Assembly (NCBI RefSeq): GCF_026016325.1
Contig: NZ_CP087203.1
Span: 5,022,001 to 5,086,000, forward strand
Direction: 5' to 3'
DNA length: 64,000 nucleotides
Source: Pseudomonas sp. B21-056
Lineage (GTDB): Bacteria > Pseudomonadota > Gammaproteobacteria > Pseudomonadales > Pseudomonadaceae
The position numbers and the translations under genes are program-made. The notes below the pieces were generated by a model that saw nothing but the letters and a program-made list of their open reading frames with translations, was not told where the DNA came from and searched no databases. Below, one piece after another: positions 44,269-53,500 of this stretch (position 1 is the stretch's first letter; the number at the start of each line of letters is the position of its first letter).

Positions 44269-46131
44269 ATTGGGTGGAGGCAACAAGCTGGTGCTCGTTG
44301 CCCCTCCCACACCACCGGACGTGCGGTTTTCCGCATCCGGCGGTTGAACAGCTCAGCAAACTGCTGAGGCGAAGTCCTGTGGCGTCCACAGTCCCCAACG
44401 TTGCATTACCTTCAGACTCATCGCCTGATGCATCACCGGGTGGCGCGCCGCTCGCCAGGAACCGTCGTGAAAACTCACTCGCGTAAGCTGGCGATTTGAG
44501 ATACCAAGTCCGCGCAGTTTGCGTATTCGACCCTCACGACTGTGCCAGCGTTGCCAGAAACATTTGCGCATATGTCGGCGGGTCCATTGAGATAACCCTT
44601 TGAAGTCGTCCTTCACCCAACGGAAGTATTCGTACCAGCCTCGGACGTAATCCCCCCATTGAGCGATAAGCTCAGTGCTCGTCAGGCTTTGCCTGGCCGA
44701 CCAAAGCTCGCGGACCTTCTTGCGGTATTTCTTCACCGTCTTGCCCGACAGCTGCCCATTCCCTTGTTCGTCGATGTTGTAGCCAAGGAAGTCGCGATCC
44801 CAAGGACGGCCCGTTCCACTTTTGCTGGCGCTCACCTTAAGCTTGAGGTGTTTCTCTATCCAAGCCGTCACACTCTTCAGCACACGGTCCGCGCTGCGTT
44901 CGCTGGTGACGTAAATCATCAGGTCGTCAGCGTAGCGGCAGAAACTCAGCCCTCGGGCCTCCAACTCTTTATCCAGTGCATCCAGATAGAGATTGGCAAG
45001 CAGCGGACTTATCGGTCCCCCTTGTGGCGTTCCTGCCGTCCTTTTGACCCGCTGGCCGTCCAACAACATATCCGCTCGAAGCGTCTGACCCAGATACCTC
45101 ATCAGCCGCTTGTCATGGACATCCTGGGATATGAGGCTCATCAGCCTGTCGTGGTTGACCTGATCGAAGAAGGCTTCGATGTCGATATCAACAACCCACG
45201 TCTTGCCTTCCAGAACAAAAGCTTTGGCCGCTCGTATGGCATCGAGATTGCTCCGGCCGGGCCGAAAACCGTAACTGTGTTCGCTGAACCTTACATCCCA
45301 CAGTTGAGTCAGGAGCTGTTGAACTGATTGCTGGATCAAGCGATCCTGCGTATTCGCTATGCCCAACAGCCGCTCCCCGCCTTGCGGCTTGGGGATCCTG
45401 AGGCCTTTGATCGGTCCCGGTTTGTAGGTCCCATCCAAAAGCTTGCCCTTGATGGCCGGCCAATGCGCTTGCAGGTGCGCCTCAAGCTCTTCGGTAGTGA
45501 TTCCGTCGACCCCTGGCGCACCCTTGTTCGACCGGACCTTCTTGAGCGCTCGGTGCATATTCTCCTTTTCGACGATCGTTTCCATGCAGATTTCGCTAAA
45601 CACGTCTCTAATCCTGTTCCGTCTGCCTACTGACTCGCCCCCTCCTTGCATGTGTTGATCGAGGTCCACTCGACTTCTCCATGCCTGGCCATCCCGCTAC
45701 ATGCCACATGGCATTTCCGGGTGCAGTTTCAAAGGGCTCTCGCTTTGTAGGCAGTAGTCTATGGTGAGTGTTTCTGTTCTTCAGCCCTTCGTTCCAGATC
45801 CATTACGATCCTTCTTCACTACTACGGCTTCTGCTGACTTCTCGTGGGCTACGCCCACGAGATCTCCCCGGGTAAGGTGCCAAAACCTTCGGCTCGGGCC
45901 GCCAAGCTCTACCTGATGCGTCTTTCGGTGACCGTTGGATTTCGTGGCTCCCAGCACACTTATCGCCCGCATCCGGCCTCACTGCTTGTTCGTGTTCCTG
46001 CGGTCGCGCCTTTGCTACACGCTTCTTTCAGGATGGCCTCGCGGTTTCCCCCTTGCGTTTCACTACAGTTCTTGTCACTCATTCTGGTCACCACTTCTCA
46101 GGTGACTGGCTTTGGCCCATGCCGGGCACAC
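44269..46131 (-). mobile_element. Group II intron (probably bacterial class C), intact
   Basis: A 1863-base retroelement read on the minus strand. Its 5' end starts GTGTGCCCGGCATGGGC, the group II GUGYG consensus, at 46131. Domains I-III occupy about 46131-45670, and the reverse-transcriptase gene sits in domain IV. Domain V is the hairpin with stem GGATGCGG, loop AAAA and CCGCACGTCC around 44308-44346. Domain VI pairs gggaggggcaacgagc with gcttgttgcctccaccc, and the intron ends in AT at 44269. Joining the flanks (...CCAATG with TGGGAGCGAGC...) restores a complete REP consensus, which fixes both boundaries. Insertion just after the REP hairpin fits class C introns, which target stem-loops. 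Confidence 0.85.
44353..45669 (-). CDS. ltrA: Group II intron reverse transcriptase/maturase
   Basis: A 438-residue intron-encoded protein. The reverse-transcriptase blocks are seen in order: SNKGAPGVDGIT (RT1), PGPIKGLRIPKPQGGERLLGI (RT2), VVDIDIEAFFDQVNHD (RT3, with the first catalytic Asp), the conserved FRPGRS, TPQGGPISPLLANL (RT4) and FCRYADDLMIY (RT5, catalytic YADD). They are followed by a maturase (domain X) region with WGDYVRGWYEYFRWV. There is no HNH endonuclease domain, so retrohoming must use other primers. The start is uncertain: GTG at 45669 or ATG at 45651. The frame is intact, so the element may be active. Confidence 0.92.
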   Translation of the reverse strand: MDLDQHMQGGGESVGRRNRIRDVFSEICMETIVEKENMHRALKKVRSNKGAPGVDGITTEELEAHLQAHWPAIKGKLLDGTYKPGPIKGLRIPKPQGGERLLGIANTQDRLIQQSVQQLLTQLWDVRFSEHSYGFRPGRSNLDAIRAAKAFVLEGKTWVVDIDIEAFFDQVNHDRLMSLISQDVHDKRLMRYLGQTLRADMLLDGQRVKRTAGTPQGGPISPLLANLYLDALDKELEARGLSFCRYADDLMIYVTSERSADRVLKSVTAWIEKHLKLKVSASKSGTGRPWDRDFLGYNIDEQGNGQLSGKTVKKYRKKVRELWSARQSLTSTELIAQWGDYVRGWYEYFRWVKDDFKGLSQWTRRHMRKCFWQRWHSREGRIRKLRGLGISNRQLTRVSFHDGSWRAARHPVMHQAMSLKVMQRWGLWTPQDFASAVC

Positions 46132-46288
46132 TGGGAGCGAGCTTGCTCGCGATAGCGGTGGCTCAGCTTGTATCAATGATGAATGTACTGCCGCCATCGC
46201 GAGCAAGCTCGGCTCCCACAGGTCTAGTGGTGTATGTAAATACTGCGTACACCGCAGATCCATGTGGGAGCGAGCCTGCTCGCGATGG
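46132..46288. repeat. Cluster of three REP elements
   Basis: Three copies of the tgggagcgagc family at 46132-46153 (interrupted at its left end by the intron), about 46196-46220 (inverted, with an extra g in ctcggctccc) and 46264-46288, in alternating orientation between the intron and the ferredoxin reductase gene. Confidence 0.85.
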
Positions 46289-46295
46289 CGGTGGC

Positions 46296-47243
46296 TCAGC
46301 CTGCGCCGCCCTCGCGGGTAAGGAAGACATCCGCCAGCAACTGATTACGCGGCAGGCCGGCCAGGTAGAGGCGTTTGGCGAAGGCTTCGACCCGCTCGGG
46401 GTGGCCGCAGGCCAGGGCCTGGGTTTGTCGCGAGGCCAGCCGAAGTTGCGCCAGGGCTGAAGGTGCCTCGGTCGATGTCAGCAGTTCGACCGTGAGGTTG
46501 GGATACTTGGCCGCCAGCGCCGCCAGGGGTTTGCCCAGGTAATGCCCGCTGGCGTCATGGGCAACATGCATGAGGTGAATCGCCCCCTGATGCTGCTGGC
46601 GCAGGGCTTCGCGCAGGATGCCGAACAACGGCCCCAGCCCGGTACCGGCGGCCAGCAGCCACAGCGGCCGGTCGTGCCAGGCGGAATCGTAATGCAGCGC
46701 CCCGCCGCGCAGCTCACCCAGACGGATGGGATCGCCCACGTTCAGGGATCGAGCCCTGTCGATAAATTGCCCGGGCTGACGGCAATCGAGGTGAAACTCC
46801 AGGAAGCGATCTTCCTCCGGCAGGCTCGCCAGGGAATAGGGCCGGGCGACGTCGCCGAGCCACAGCACCAGGTGTTGTCCGGCCTGGTAACGCAGCGCCC
46901 GCTCAGGCGTGACGCGCAACCGCAGCACGTCGGGGCCCAGCCAGTCCACCGCCGCCACCCGGGCCGCCTGACCGTCGCGTTGCGGATCGAAGGTGTGGAT
47001 CTGCACATCCTCGACCACCTGGCATTGGCAGGCCAGCCGCCAGCCCTGGTCGCGCTGTGCCGGGCTCAAGGCATCGGGCCGACCATCGCGCACATCGCCG
47101 CCTGTGCATTGCACCAGGCAGGCATGGCAACTGCCGGCGCGGCAACTGTAGGGCACCGGTACGCCGGACTGATTCAGCGCGTCCAGCAGATTGCTGCCCG
47201 GCGCGACCGTCCATTGCCGGCCGGCGACCGTCAGTTCAGGCAT
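46296..47243 (-). CDS. 2Fe-2S ferredoxin/FAD oxidoreductase
   Basis: A 315-residue electron-transfer reductase. An N-terminal plant-type ferredoxin domain ligates a 2Fe-2S cluster through CRAGSCHACLVQC and a later Cys (LACQCQV). The ferredoxin-NADP-reductase-like part follows, with the FAD motif RPYSLAS and the NAD(P) motif LLAAGTGLGPLFGIL. The ATG at 47243 is preferred, since GGGAG is 7 bases upstream; the ATG at 47249 is too close. Its start overlaps the end of the diguanylate cyclase gene, so they form one transcript. The arrangement resembles oxygenase reductases (such as benzoate dioxygenase reductase), but no oxygenase is nearby and the partner is unknown. Confidence 0.85.
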   Translation of the reverse strand: MPELTVAGRQWTVAPGSNLLDALNQSGVPVPYSCRAGSCHACLVQCTGGDVRDGRPDALSPAQRDQGWRLACQCQVVEDVQIHTFDPQRDGQAARVAAVDWLGPDVLRLRVTPERALRYQAGQHLVLWLGDVARPYSLASLPEEDRFLEFHLDCRQPGQFIDRARSLNVGDPIRLGELRGGALHYDSAWHDRPLWLLAAGTGLGPLFGILREALRQQHQGAIHLMHVAHDASGHYLGKPLAALAAKYPNLTVELLTSTEAPSALAQLRLASRQTQALACGHPERVEAFAKRLYLAGLPRNQLLADVFLTREGGAG

Positions 47244-48357
47244 CGACATTCTCCCAGGCGGCGGCACACCGATTACGGCCGTCTCGCTTGGCACGGTACA
47301 AGGCCTGGTCGGCACGTTGCAATGCGTTGTCCAGGTCATCGTCCATTTCCAACAGCGTCATGCCCGCCGACAGGCTGAGGACCCCTACCCGCAAGCCGGT
47401 CAACTCGACGGCGGCAAACGCCAGCCGCAGCCGCTCGCAACAGGCCGTTAGCCGCGCAGGGTCGCAGGCGGGCAGGAGCATGACGAACTCTTCGCCACCA
47501 TAGCGCGCCAGCACGTCGCCTTCGCGCAGGCAGGCCGTGGCGACGCTGGCGAAAGCCTGGAGCACCTGGTCGCCGGCCGCGTGGCCGTGCAGGTCGTTGA
47601 TGCGTTTGAAATGGTCGAGATCGATCAAGGCCAGGCCATGGGCCATATCGGGCTTGAGCGTGTTGAGTTCACGGGACGCCAGCCGCAGGAAGTGCCGGCG
47701 ATTGAACAGGCCGGTCAACTCATCGGTCGCCACCAGGTCTTCGAGCTGGCGCATCATCCCGCGCAGGGTGTCCTGGTGCGCCTGCAGGGCAAACCGCCGT
47801 TGGCGCATGCGCTGGCGCGAGGTCTGGACATAGCGGGCATACAGCACCAGCCACACCAGCACGATAAACAGCACGCACACCTGCAAGCCGGCCAGGGTGG
47901 GGTCGGAAAGCCGGAAGAACCAGGCGTCCCACAGGATGATGCCAGTGAAACTGAAGAACACCAGCATCGCGCAGCGTACGAAAGCCCGGCGGGACAGGTG
48001 AAACAGCCCGAACAGCAGGATCAGCACATAGAACACCAGGAACAGGCCCCGGGCCTGGTCCAGGTGCCCCATCATCCAGGTCTGCCAGCCCAGGCCGATC
48101 AGTACTTGCACTTCGGTGAGGCTGGGGTCGGCGAAACGCAGGTTGCGGCCACTGATAAACACGGCGAACAAGGTGCCCTGGCACAGCACCACCAAGGCGC
48201 TGCCGATGATGACGCCGCGTAACGAGTCGAGGTAATGCCCACTGAAAAATGCCAGCCACAACAACACCAGCGCCAGCGCGTAGGTCGCGGCCGCCAGGGC
48301 GAAGCGTTTGAGCAGGAGACGTTGAATGGCGTTATGGGTCAATCGTTGACTCACCAT
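47236..48357 (-). CDS. Diguanylate cyclase (GGDEF) membrane protein
   Basis: A 373-residue protein with about six N-terminal membrane helices (residues ~20-195) and a C-terminal GGDEF domain that makes c-di-GMP from two GTP. The active-site motif is GGEEF. The inhibitory I-site RxxD (REGD) lies five residues before it, so product inhibition is expected. The opening DELTGLFNRRHF is also typical. The ATG at 48357 lacks a strong ribosome-binding site; an upstream start is possible but would add residues with no family likeness. It overlaps the ferredoxin reductase gene by 8 bases. Confidence 0.9.
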   Translation of the reverse strand: MVSQRLTHNAIQRLLLKRFALAAATYALALVLLWLAFFSGHYLDSLRGVIIGSALVVLCQGTLFAVFISGRNLRFADPSLTEVQVLIGLGWQTWMMGHLDQARGLFLVFYVLILLFGLFHLSRRAFVRCAMLVFFSFTGIILWDAWFFRLSDPTLAGLQVCVLFIVLVWLVLYARYVQTSRQRMRQRRFALQAHQDTLRGMMRQLEDLVATDELTGLFNRRHFLRLASRELNTLKPDMAHGLALIDLDHFKRINDLHGHAAGDQVLQAFASVATACLREGDVLARYGGEEFVMLLPACDPARLTACCERLRLAFAAVELTGLRVGVLSLSAGMTLLEMDDDLDNALQRADQALYRAKRDGRNRCAAAWENVDA

Positions 48358-48826
48358 GGGAAAGGAAACTGACAGGAGGCGTCCTACGCTACAGGCCAGC
48401 CGCCACTTTAGTGGCGTGTAGGACAAATGACCATTCAATTCTGGAGCAGAAAAATGGCGTCAAAGCAATGGCCCAGATTGACGCAGCATCTGCGCTTGAT
48501 GCTTGGCCCCTGTGGCGAGGGGATTTATCCCCGCTGGGCTGCGAAGCAGACCTAAAAGCTGCCGCTGCGGTGTGTCAGGTTAATGAGCATCTATCATTTA
48601 GGGCCGCTTCGCGCCCCAGCGGGGATAAATCCCCTCGCCACAGATAAATCCCCTCGCCACAAAGGCAGCTCGCTCCCACAGGGTGCCCGCCTGCGATATA
48701 CTGCCGCGCCTTTTTAGCGTCGCGCCAGCATGCCCGGCGTGTCTTAAGAGGTGCCGCCCGTCGACCGATGCACCCAAACGAGCGGTACCTTATTGAATGT
48801 TCCCGTCTTAGAGAGGAGCGCGACTC
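48358..48826. other. Intergenic region between diguanylate cyclase and fumarase genes
   Basis: About 470 bases without a gene, holding the divergent promoters, the REPIN-like palindrome listed separately and a half REP (cagctcgctcccacaggg) near 48667. GAGGAG at about 48813-48818 is the fumarase ribosome-binding site. Confidence 0.6.
48511..48661. repeat. REPIN-like palindrome (tgtggcgagggg family)
   Basis: Outer arms tgtggcgaggggatttatcc and ggataaatcccctcgccaca, with a second tandem right end (gataaatcccctcgccac), inner arms ctgggctgcgaagc and gcttcgcgccccag. Confidence 0.9.
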
Positions 48827-50350
48827 ATGACCGTGATCAAGCAAGACGACCTGATTCAGAGCGTTGCCGACGCCCTGCAGTTCATTTCCTACTACCACCC
48901 CGTGGATTTCATCCAGGCGATGCACGAAGCCTACCTGCGCGAAGAATCGCCGGCGGCCCGTGACTCCATGGCGCAGATCCTGATCAACTCGCGCATGTGC
49001 GCCACCGGCCATCGGCCGATCTGCCAGGACACCGGCATCGTGACCGTGTTCGTGCGGGTGGGCATGGACGTGCGCTGGGACGGCGCGACCATGAGCCTGG
49101 ACGACATGATCAACGAGGGCGTGCGTCGCGCCTACAACCTGCCGGAAAACGTCCTGCGCGCCTCCATCCTCGCCGACCCGGCGGGTGCGCGCAAAAACAC
49201 CAAGGACAACACCCCGGCGGTCATCCACTACTCCATCGTCCCGGGCAACACCGTGGAAGTGGACGTGGCGGCCAAGGGCGGCGGTTCCGAGAACAAGTCG
49301 AAAATGGCCATGCTCAACCCGTCCGACTCGATCGTCGACTGGGTGCTCAAGACCGTTCCGACCATGGGCGCCGGCTGGTGCCCACCGGGCATGCTCGGCA
49401 TCGGCATCGGCGGCACCGCCGAGAAAGCCGCGGTCATGGCGAAAGAAGTGTTGATGGAATCCATCGACATCCACGAGCTCAAGACCCGTGGCCCGCAGAA
49501 CCGTATCGAAGAGATGCGCCTGGAGCTGTTCGAGAAGGTCAACCAACTGGGCATCGGCGCCCAGGGCCTGGGTGGCCTGACCACCGTGCTCGACGTGAAG
49601 ATCATGGACTACCCGACCCACGCCGCCTCCCTGCCGGTGTGCATGATCCCCAACTGCGCCGCCACCCGCCACGCCCACTTCGTGCTGGACGGTAGCGGCC
49701 CGGCAGAGCTGGAAGCGCCACCGCTGGACGCCTACCCGGAAATCGTCTGGGAAGCCGGCCCGTCGGCCCGTCGCGTGAACCTCGACACCCTCACCCCGGA
49801 AGAAGTGCAGAGCTGGAAGCCGGGCGAAACCGTGCTGCTCAACGGCAAGATGCTCACCGGTCGCGACGCGGCGCACAAGCGCATGGTCGAGATGCTGAAC
49901 AAAGGTGAAACCCTGCCGGTGGACCTCAAGGGTCGCTTCATCTATTACGTCGGCCCGGTCGACCCGGTCGGCGACGAAGTGGTTGGCCCGGCCGGCCCGA
50001 CCACCGCCACGCGGATGGACAAGTTCACCCGCCAGATCCTCGAGCAGACCGGCCTGCTGGGCATGATCGGCAAATCCGAGCGCGGCCCGACCGCTATCGA
50101 AGCGATCAAGGACAACAAGGCCGTCTACCTGATGGCCGTCGGCGGCGCCGCGTACCTGGTGGCTCAGGCGATCCGCAAGTCCAAAGTCCTGGCATTCGCC
50201 GAACTGGGCATGGAAGCGATCTACGAGTTCGAGGTCAAGGACATGCCCGTGACCGTTGCGGTCGACAGCCAGGGCGAGTCGGTGCACATCACCGGCCCGG
50301 CCATCTGGCAGAAGAAGATCAGTGACAGCCTGGCGGTAGAAGTGCAGTAA
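48827..50350 (+). CDS. Class I fumarate hydratase (iron-sulphur)
   Basis: A 507-residue class I fumarase, hydrating fumarate to L-malate in the TCA cycle with an oxygen-labile 4Fe-4S cluster. The N-terminal alpha domain carries CQDTGIVTVFVRVG, and two further cysteines lie at CPPGMLGIGIGG and CMIPNCAATRH, as cluster ligands. The C-terminal beta domain has YVGPVDPVGDEVVGPAGPTTATRMD. The domains are fused as in FumA/FumB of E. coli and PA4333 of P. aeruginosa. GAGGAG precedes the ATG. A strong terminator follows, which insulates it from the TcB gene downstream. Confidence 0.94.
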   Translation: MTVIKQDDLIQSVADALQFISYYHPVDFIQAMHEAYLREESPAARDSMAQILINSRMCATGHRPICQDTGIVTVFVRVGMDVRWDGATMSLDDMINEGVRRAYNLPENVLRASILADPAGARKNTKDNTPAVIHYSIVPGNTVEVDVAAKGGGSENKSKMAMLNPSDSIVDWVLKTVPTMGAGWCPPGMLGIGIGGTAEKAAVMAKEVLMESIDIHELKTRGPQNRIEEMRLELFEKVNQLGIGAQGLGGLTTVLDVKIMDYPTHAASLPVCMIPNCAATRHAHFVLDGSGPAELEAPPLDAYPEIVWEAGPSARRVNLDTLTPEEVQSWKPGETVLLNGKMLTGRDAAHKRMVEMLNKGETLPVDLKGRFIYYVGPVDPVGDEVVGPAGPTTATRMDKFTRQILEQTGLLGMIGKSERGPTAIEAIKDNKAVYLMAVGGAAYLVAQAIRKSKVLAFAELGMEAIYEFEVKDMPVTVAVDSQGESVHITGPAIWQKKISDSLAVEVQ

Positions 50351-50368
50351 CCCGCACCTTCGCACCGT

Positions 50369-50408
50369 AAAAAAGGCCGGTGGGCGACAAGCCCACCGGC
50401 CTTTTTTT
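50369..50408 (+). terminator. Rho-independent terminator of the fumarase gene
   Basis: Perfect stem ggccggtgggc/gcccaccggcc with a loop of about five bases, an A run before and seven T after. Confidence 0.95.
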
Positions 50409-50450
50409 ATTGCGTGCAGGAATGCCTACCACTTATCGGCCTGCTCGCGC

Positions 50451-50470
50451 ACCTGTCGGATCTGACAGGT
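50451..50470. promoter_or_regulatory. lux-box-like palindrome upstream of TcB-TcC
   Basis: ACCTGTCGGATCTGACAGGT, symmetrical at 18 of 20 positions. It differs from the classical Vibrio fischeri lux box (ACCTGTAGGATCGTACAGGT) at only three positions. It is centred 88 bases before the ATG at 50548. If it overlapped a -35 box, as LuxR-type activator sites do, transcription would start near 50503, and CATTCT at 50492-50497 could serve as the -10 element. Confidence 0.7.
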
Positions 50471-50547
50471 TACCCATCGTTCATCTCTTGGCATTCTCAT
50501 GTTCAGCCGGGTATCCCCTGATATTGCCTAACAAGAAGATTCTCTCG

Positions 50548-53500
50548 ATGGCAGAACAAACGCCCCTCCAAATTGTGACCCCCACCATTGCCAACAGCGC
50601 ATCCATTACCACAATGGGCAGCCGGATCGGCCCAGTCGGCACGCGAGGGGCAGCCTCTTTCGAACTGCCATTGCCTCTTTCCAGCGCCCGCCACCTGACA
50701 CCGACCCTGGCGCTGCACTACAACAGCCAGGGCGGCAACGGCACCTTCGGAATCGGCATGCAGTTGTCCATCGCCCGCATCACCCGCCGCACCAGCGAAG
50801 GCGTACCCCACTATGGCGATGATGACGTGATGATCGATGCCGACGGGGTCGAGCGCTGGCCCGAGTTCAACGACGGCATGCCGGTCATTCGCACGCTGGC
50901 GGGTCCCGGTAGCCGGGCCTGTTCAGTGGTGCGTTATTACCCCAGGACCGAAAGTGCATTCGATGTGTATGAGCTCTGGAGCCCCGACAACGGCCAGGCA
51001 CCGTTCTGGCGGGTCCAGGGCAGCAACGGCCATTTGTATTGCTACGGCAACAGCGAAGCGTCGCGCATCGCCGACCCCACCCCTGGCACCGATTCACAAC
51101 AGCCGGCCCGCATTGCCGCATGGTTGTTGCTCGAAACGCTCAGCCCGTCAGGCGAGCACATCTTCTATGAATACGCAGTCGATCCCGGCCCGTTTGACGG
51201 CCCCCACGACTATCGCGCCCAGCGCTACCTGCGGCGGGTGTGCTACGGCAATGCCACGGCCAGCGAAACCTTCTACTGCTTCGAAGAGGATGACCCGGCA
51301 AGCAAGCGCTGGCATTTTCACCTGCTGTTCGACTATGGGCAGCGCACCCTCGACCTTGCGCGCAAACCAGTCTGGCACGTCCCCAAAGGGGTGCCATGGC
51401 CACTGCGCAGCGACCCGATCCATGCCTACCGGTACGGTTTCGAAATCGGCACGCGGCACCTCTGCCAACAGGTGCTGATGTTCCACCACTTCCCCGCCGA
51501 AGCGGGCACCGAACCTGCGCTGGTCGCGCGGGTGCTGCTGGAGTACACCGCCACCGCACTGGGTTACAACCTGCTGACCGCCGCCCATTATCAAACCTGG
51601 GACGCTGAGAACCGGGTCGAATGCCGCCCTCCCGTCGAACTGCACTACAACGGTTTCGACCTCAACCTGACGCCCGAAACGTTCCTTGAGCAGCAGACGA
51701 TGCCCGCTATTGAAGACGGCGCGCGGTACCACTGCGTCGACCTGTATGGCGAGGGAGTCCCGGGTTTTCTGTGCCGCTACACCGATGGCTGGTATTACCG
51801 CGAGCCGGAACGCGGCGATACCGACGCCAAAATCGCTTACGGCCCATGGTCACGCCTTTTGAGCATGCCTGTGGCCGCCGACACCCCGGCGGTGTTGCAG
51901 GTGCTGACCGACCTGACCGGCAGAGGCCGCCTCAACTGGCTCATCGTCCAGCCAGGCATGAGTGGTTTCTATACCCTCAACCCGGACCGTAGCTGGTCCA
52001 CCTTCACCGACTTCAAGCGCTTCCCGACAGAGTTCCTCCACCCGGCCGCGCAACTGGCAGACCTCAACGGCGACGGTCTGCGTTCCCTGGCCATGATCGG
52101 CCCACGGAGCGTGCGGCTGTACGCCAACCTCCGCGAGCAAGGATTTGCCCCAGGCGTGGAGGCGCCCCATGAACCGGACAGCGCCCTGCCCTTGTTCAGT
52201 GACCTGCGCAGCGAGCTGGTGATGTTCGGCAACTTGCTGGGCAGCGACAGCACCGAGCTGTGCCGTATCCGCTGCGACGAAATCAAGTGCTGGCCGAGCC
52301 TGGGCCATGGGCGTTTCGGCGAAGGCTTCGTGATGAGCGCCCTGCCCTTCGATTACGCCGGGTTCGATGCCGACCGCGTCCGCATCGCCGACCTGGACGG
52401 GTCCGGGGCTCCCGCGTTGATCTACCTCGACAGCGATTGCTTCAAGATTTACCTCAACCGCGGCGGCAATGGCCTGGAGCAGACGCCCATCGAGGTGCCA
52501 TGGCCCGACGGCGTGCGGTACGACAATCTGTGCCAGGTCACGCTGGCCGACCTGCAAGGCCTGGGGTGCGCCAGCCTGATCCTGAGCAAACCGCACATGA
52601 CACCGGACATGAAGCCCGGGCATTGGCGCTATGACTTCGTCGCGACCCGTCCTTATCTGCTCAACGCCATGAACAACAACATGGGCTGCAGCAGCACCTT
52701 GACCTATCGCAGCAGTGCGCAGTACTGGCTGGATGAAAAACAGCAACGCGTGGCCAGCCGGGAACCACTGACCTGTTACCTGCCCCTGGCCCTGCCGCTG
52801 GTGGCGCGGCAACAACAACTGGACGAGATCACCGGCAACTGCCTGACTCAACGCTTCACCTACTTCGAAGGCGACTATGACGGCCACCATCGTGAGTTCC
52901 GGGGTTTCGGCCGGTTGTACCAGTTCGACAGCGAAGTGCCGCAGAGCCAGATGGAAACCGGTTTCACCGCGCCGGCGCTGATCAAGACCTGGTTCCACAC
53001 CGGCCGCACCGTCGACCAGCCCCTCAAGGACTGCTTTGAGGGCGACACCGACGCGGTGCCGTTGGGCCCGACGTTGCTGACCCGGTTCCATGAAGGCGAC
53101 GAGGCCAACGAGATCATCACTCCCGACCCGGACACCGCGCGGGAGATGGCCTATGCCCTGGGCGGCCATGTGTTGCGCACGGAAGCCCATCCCGCCGAAC
53201 CGACCGACACGACCGGGCCTTACACCGTGACCCAACAGCGCTACCTGCTGCGCCATCCCCATGTCCATCACAAGAGCCTGCTGGTACTGGAGCTGGAAAC
53301 GATCACCTATCAATACGACGGTTTTATCAACGACCCGCAAATCCAGCATGGCCTCAACCTGAAGTGGAACCAGTTCGGCGCGCTTATCCACGGTTTCGTC
53401 GTCCACTACGCCCGGCGCCTCACAGCCCTCGACCCACCGCCCTTCGAAGATGAGGTCGAGAACGGCTGGTGGCGCGACGCCCATGATGACCAGCAACAGA

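Noticed and set aside
42559..44310. 583-codon minus-strand frame over pykA
   Set aside because: It covers pyruvate kinase with all family motifs on the other strand. The translation is His/Gly-rich shadow sequence and also runs through the pykA terminator.
48575..50365. 596-codon minus-strand frame over the fumarase gene
   Set aside because: Antisense to a complete class I fumarase and extends into a REP element.
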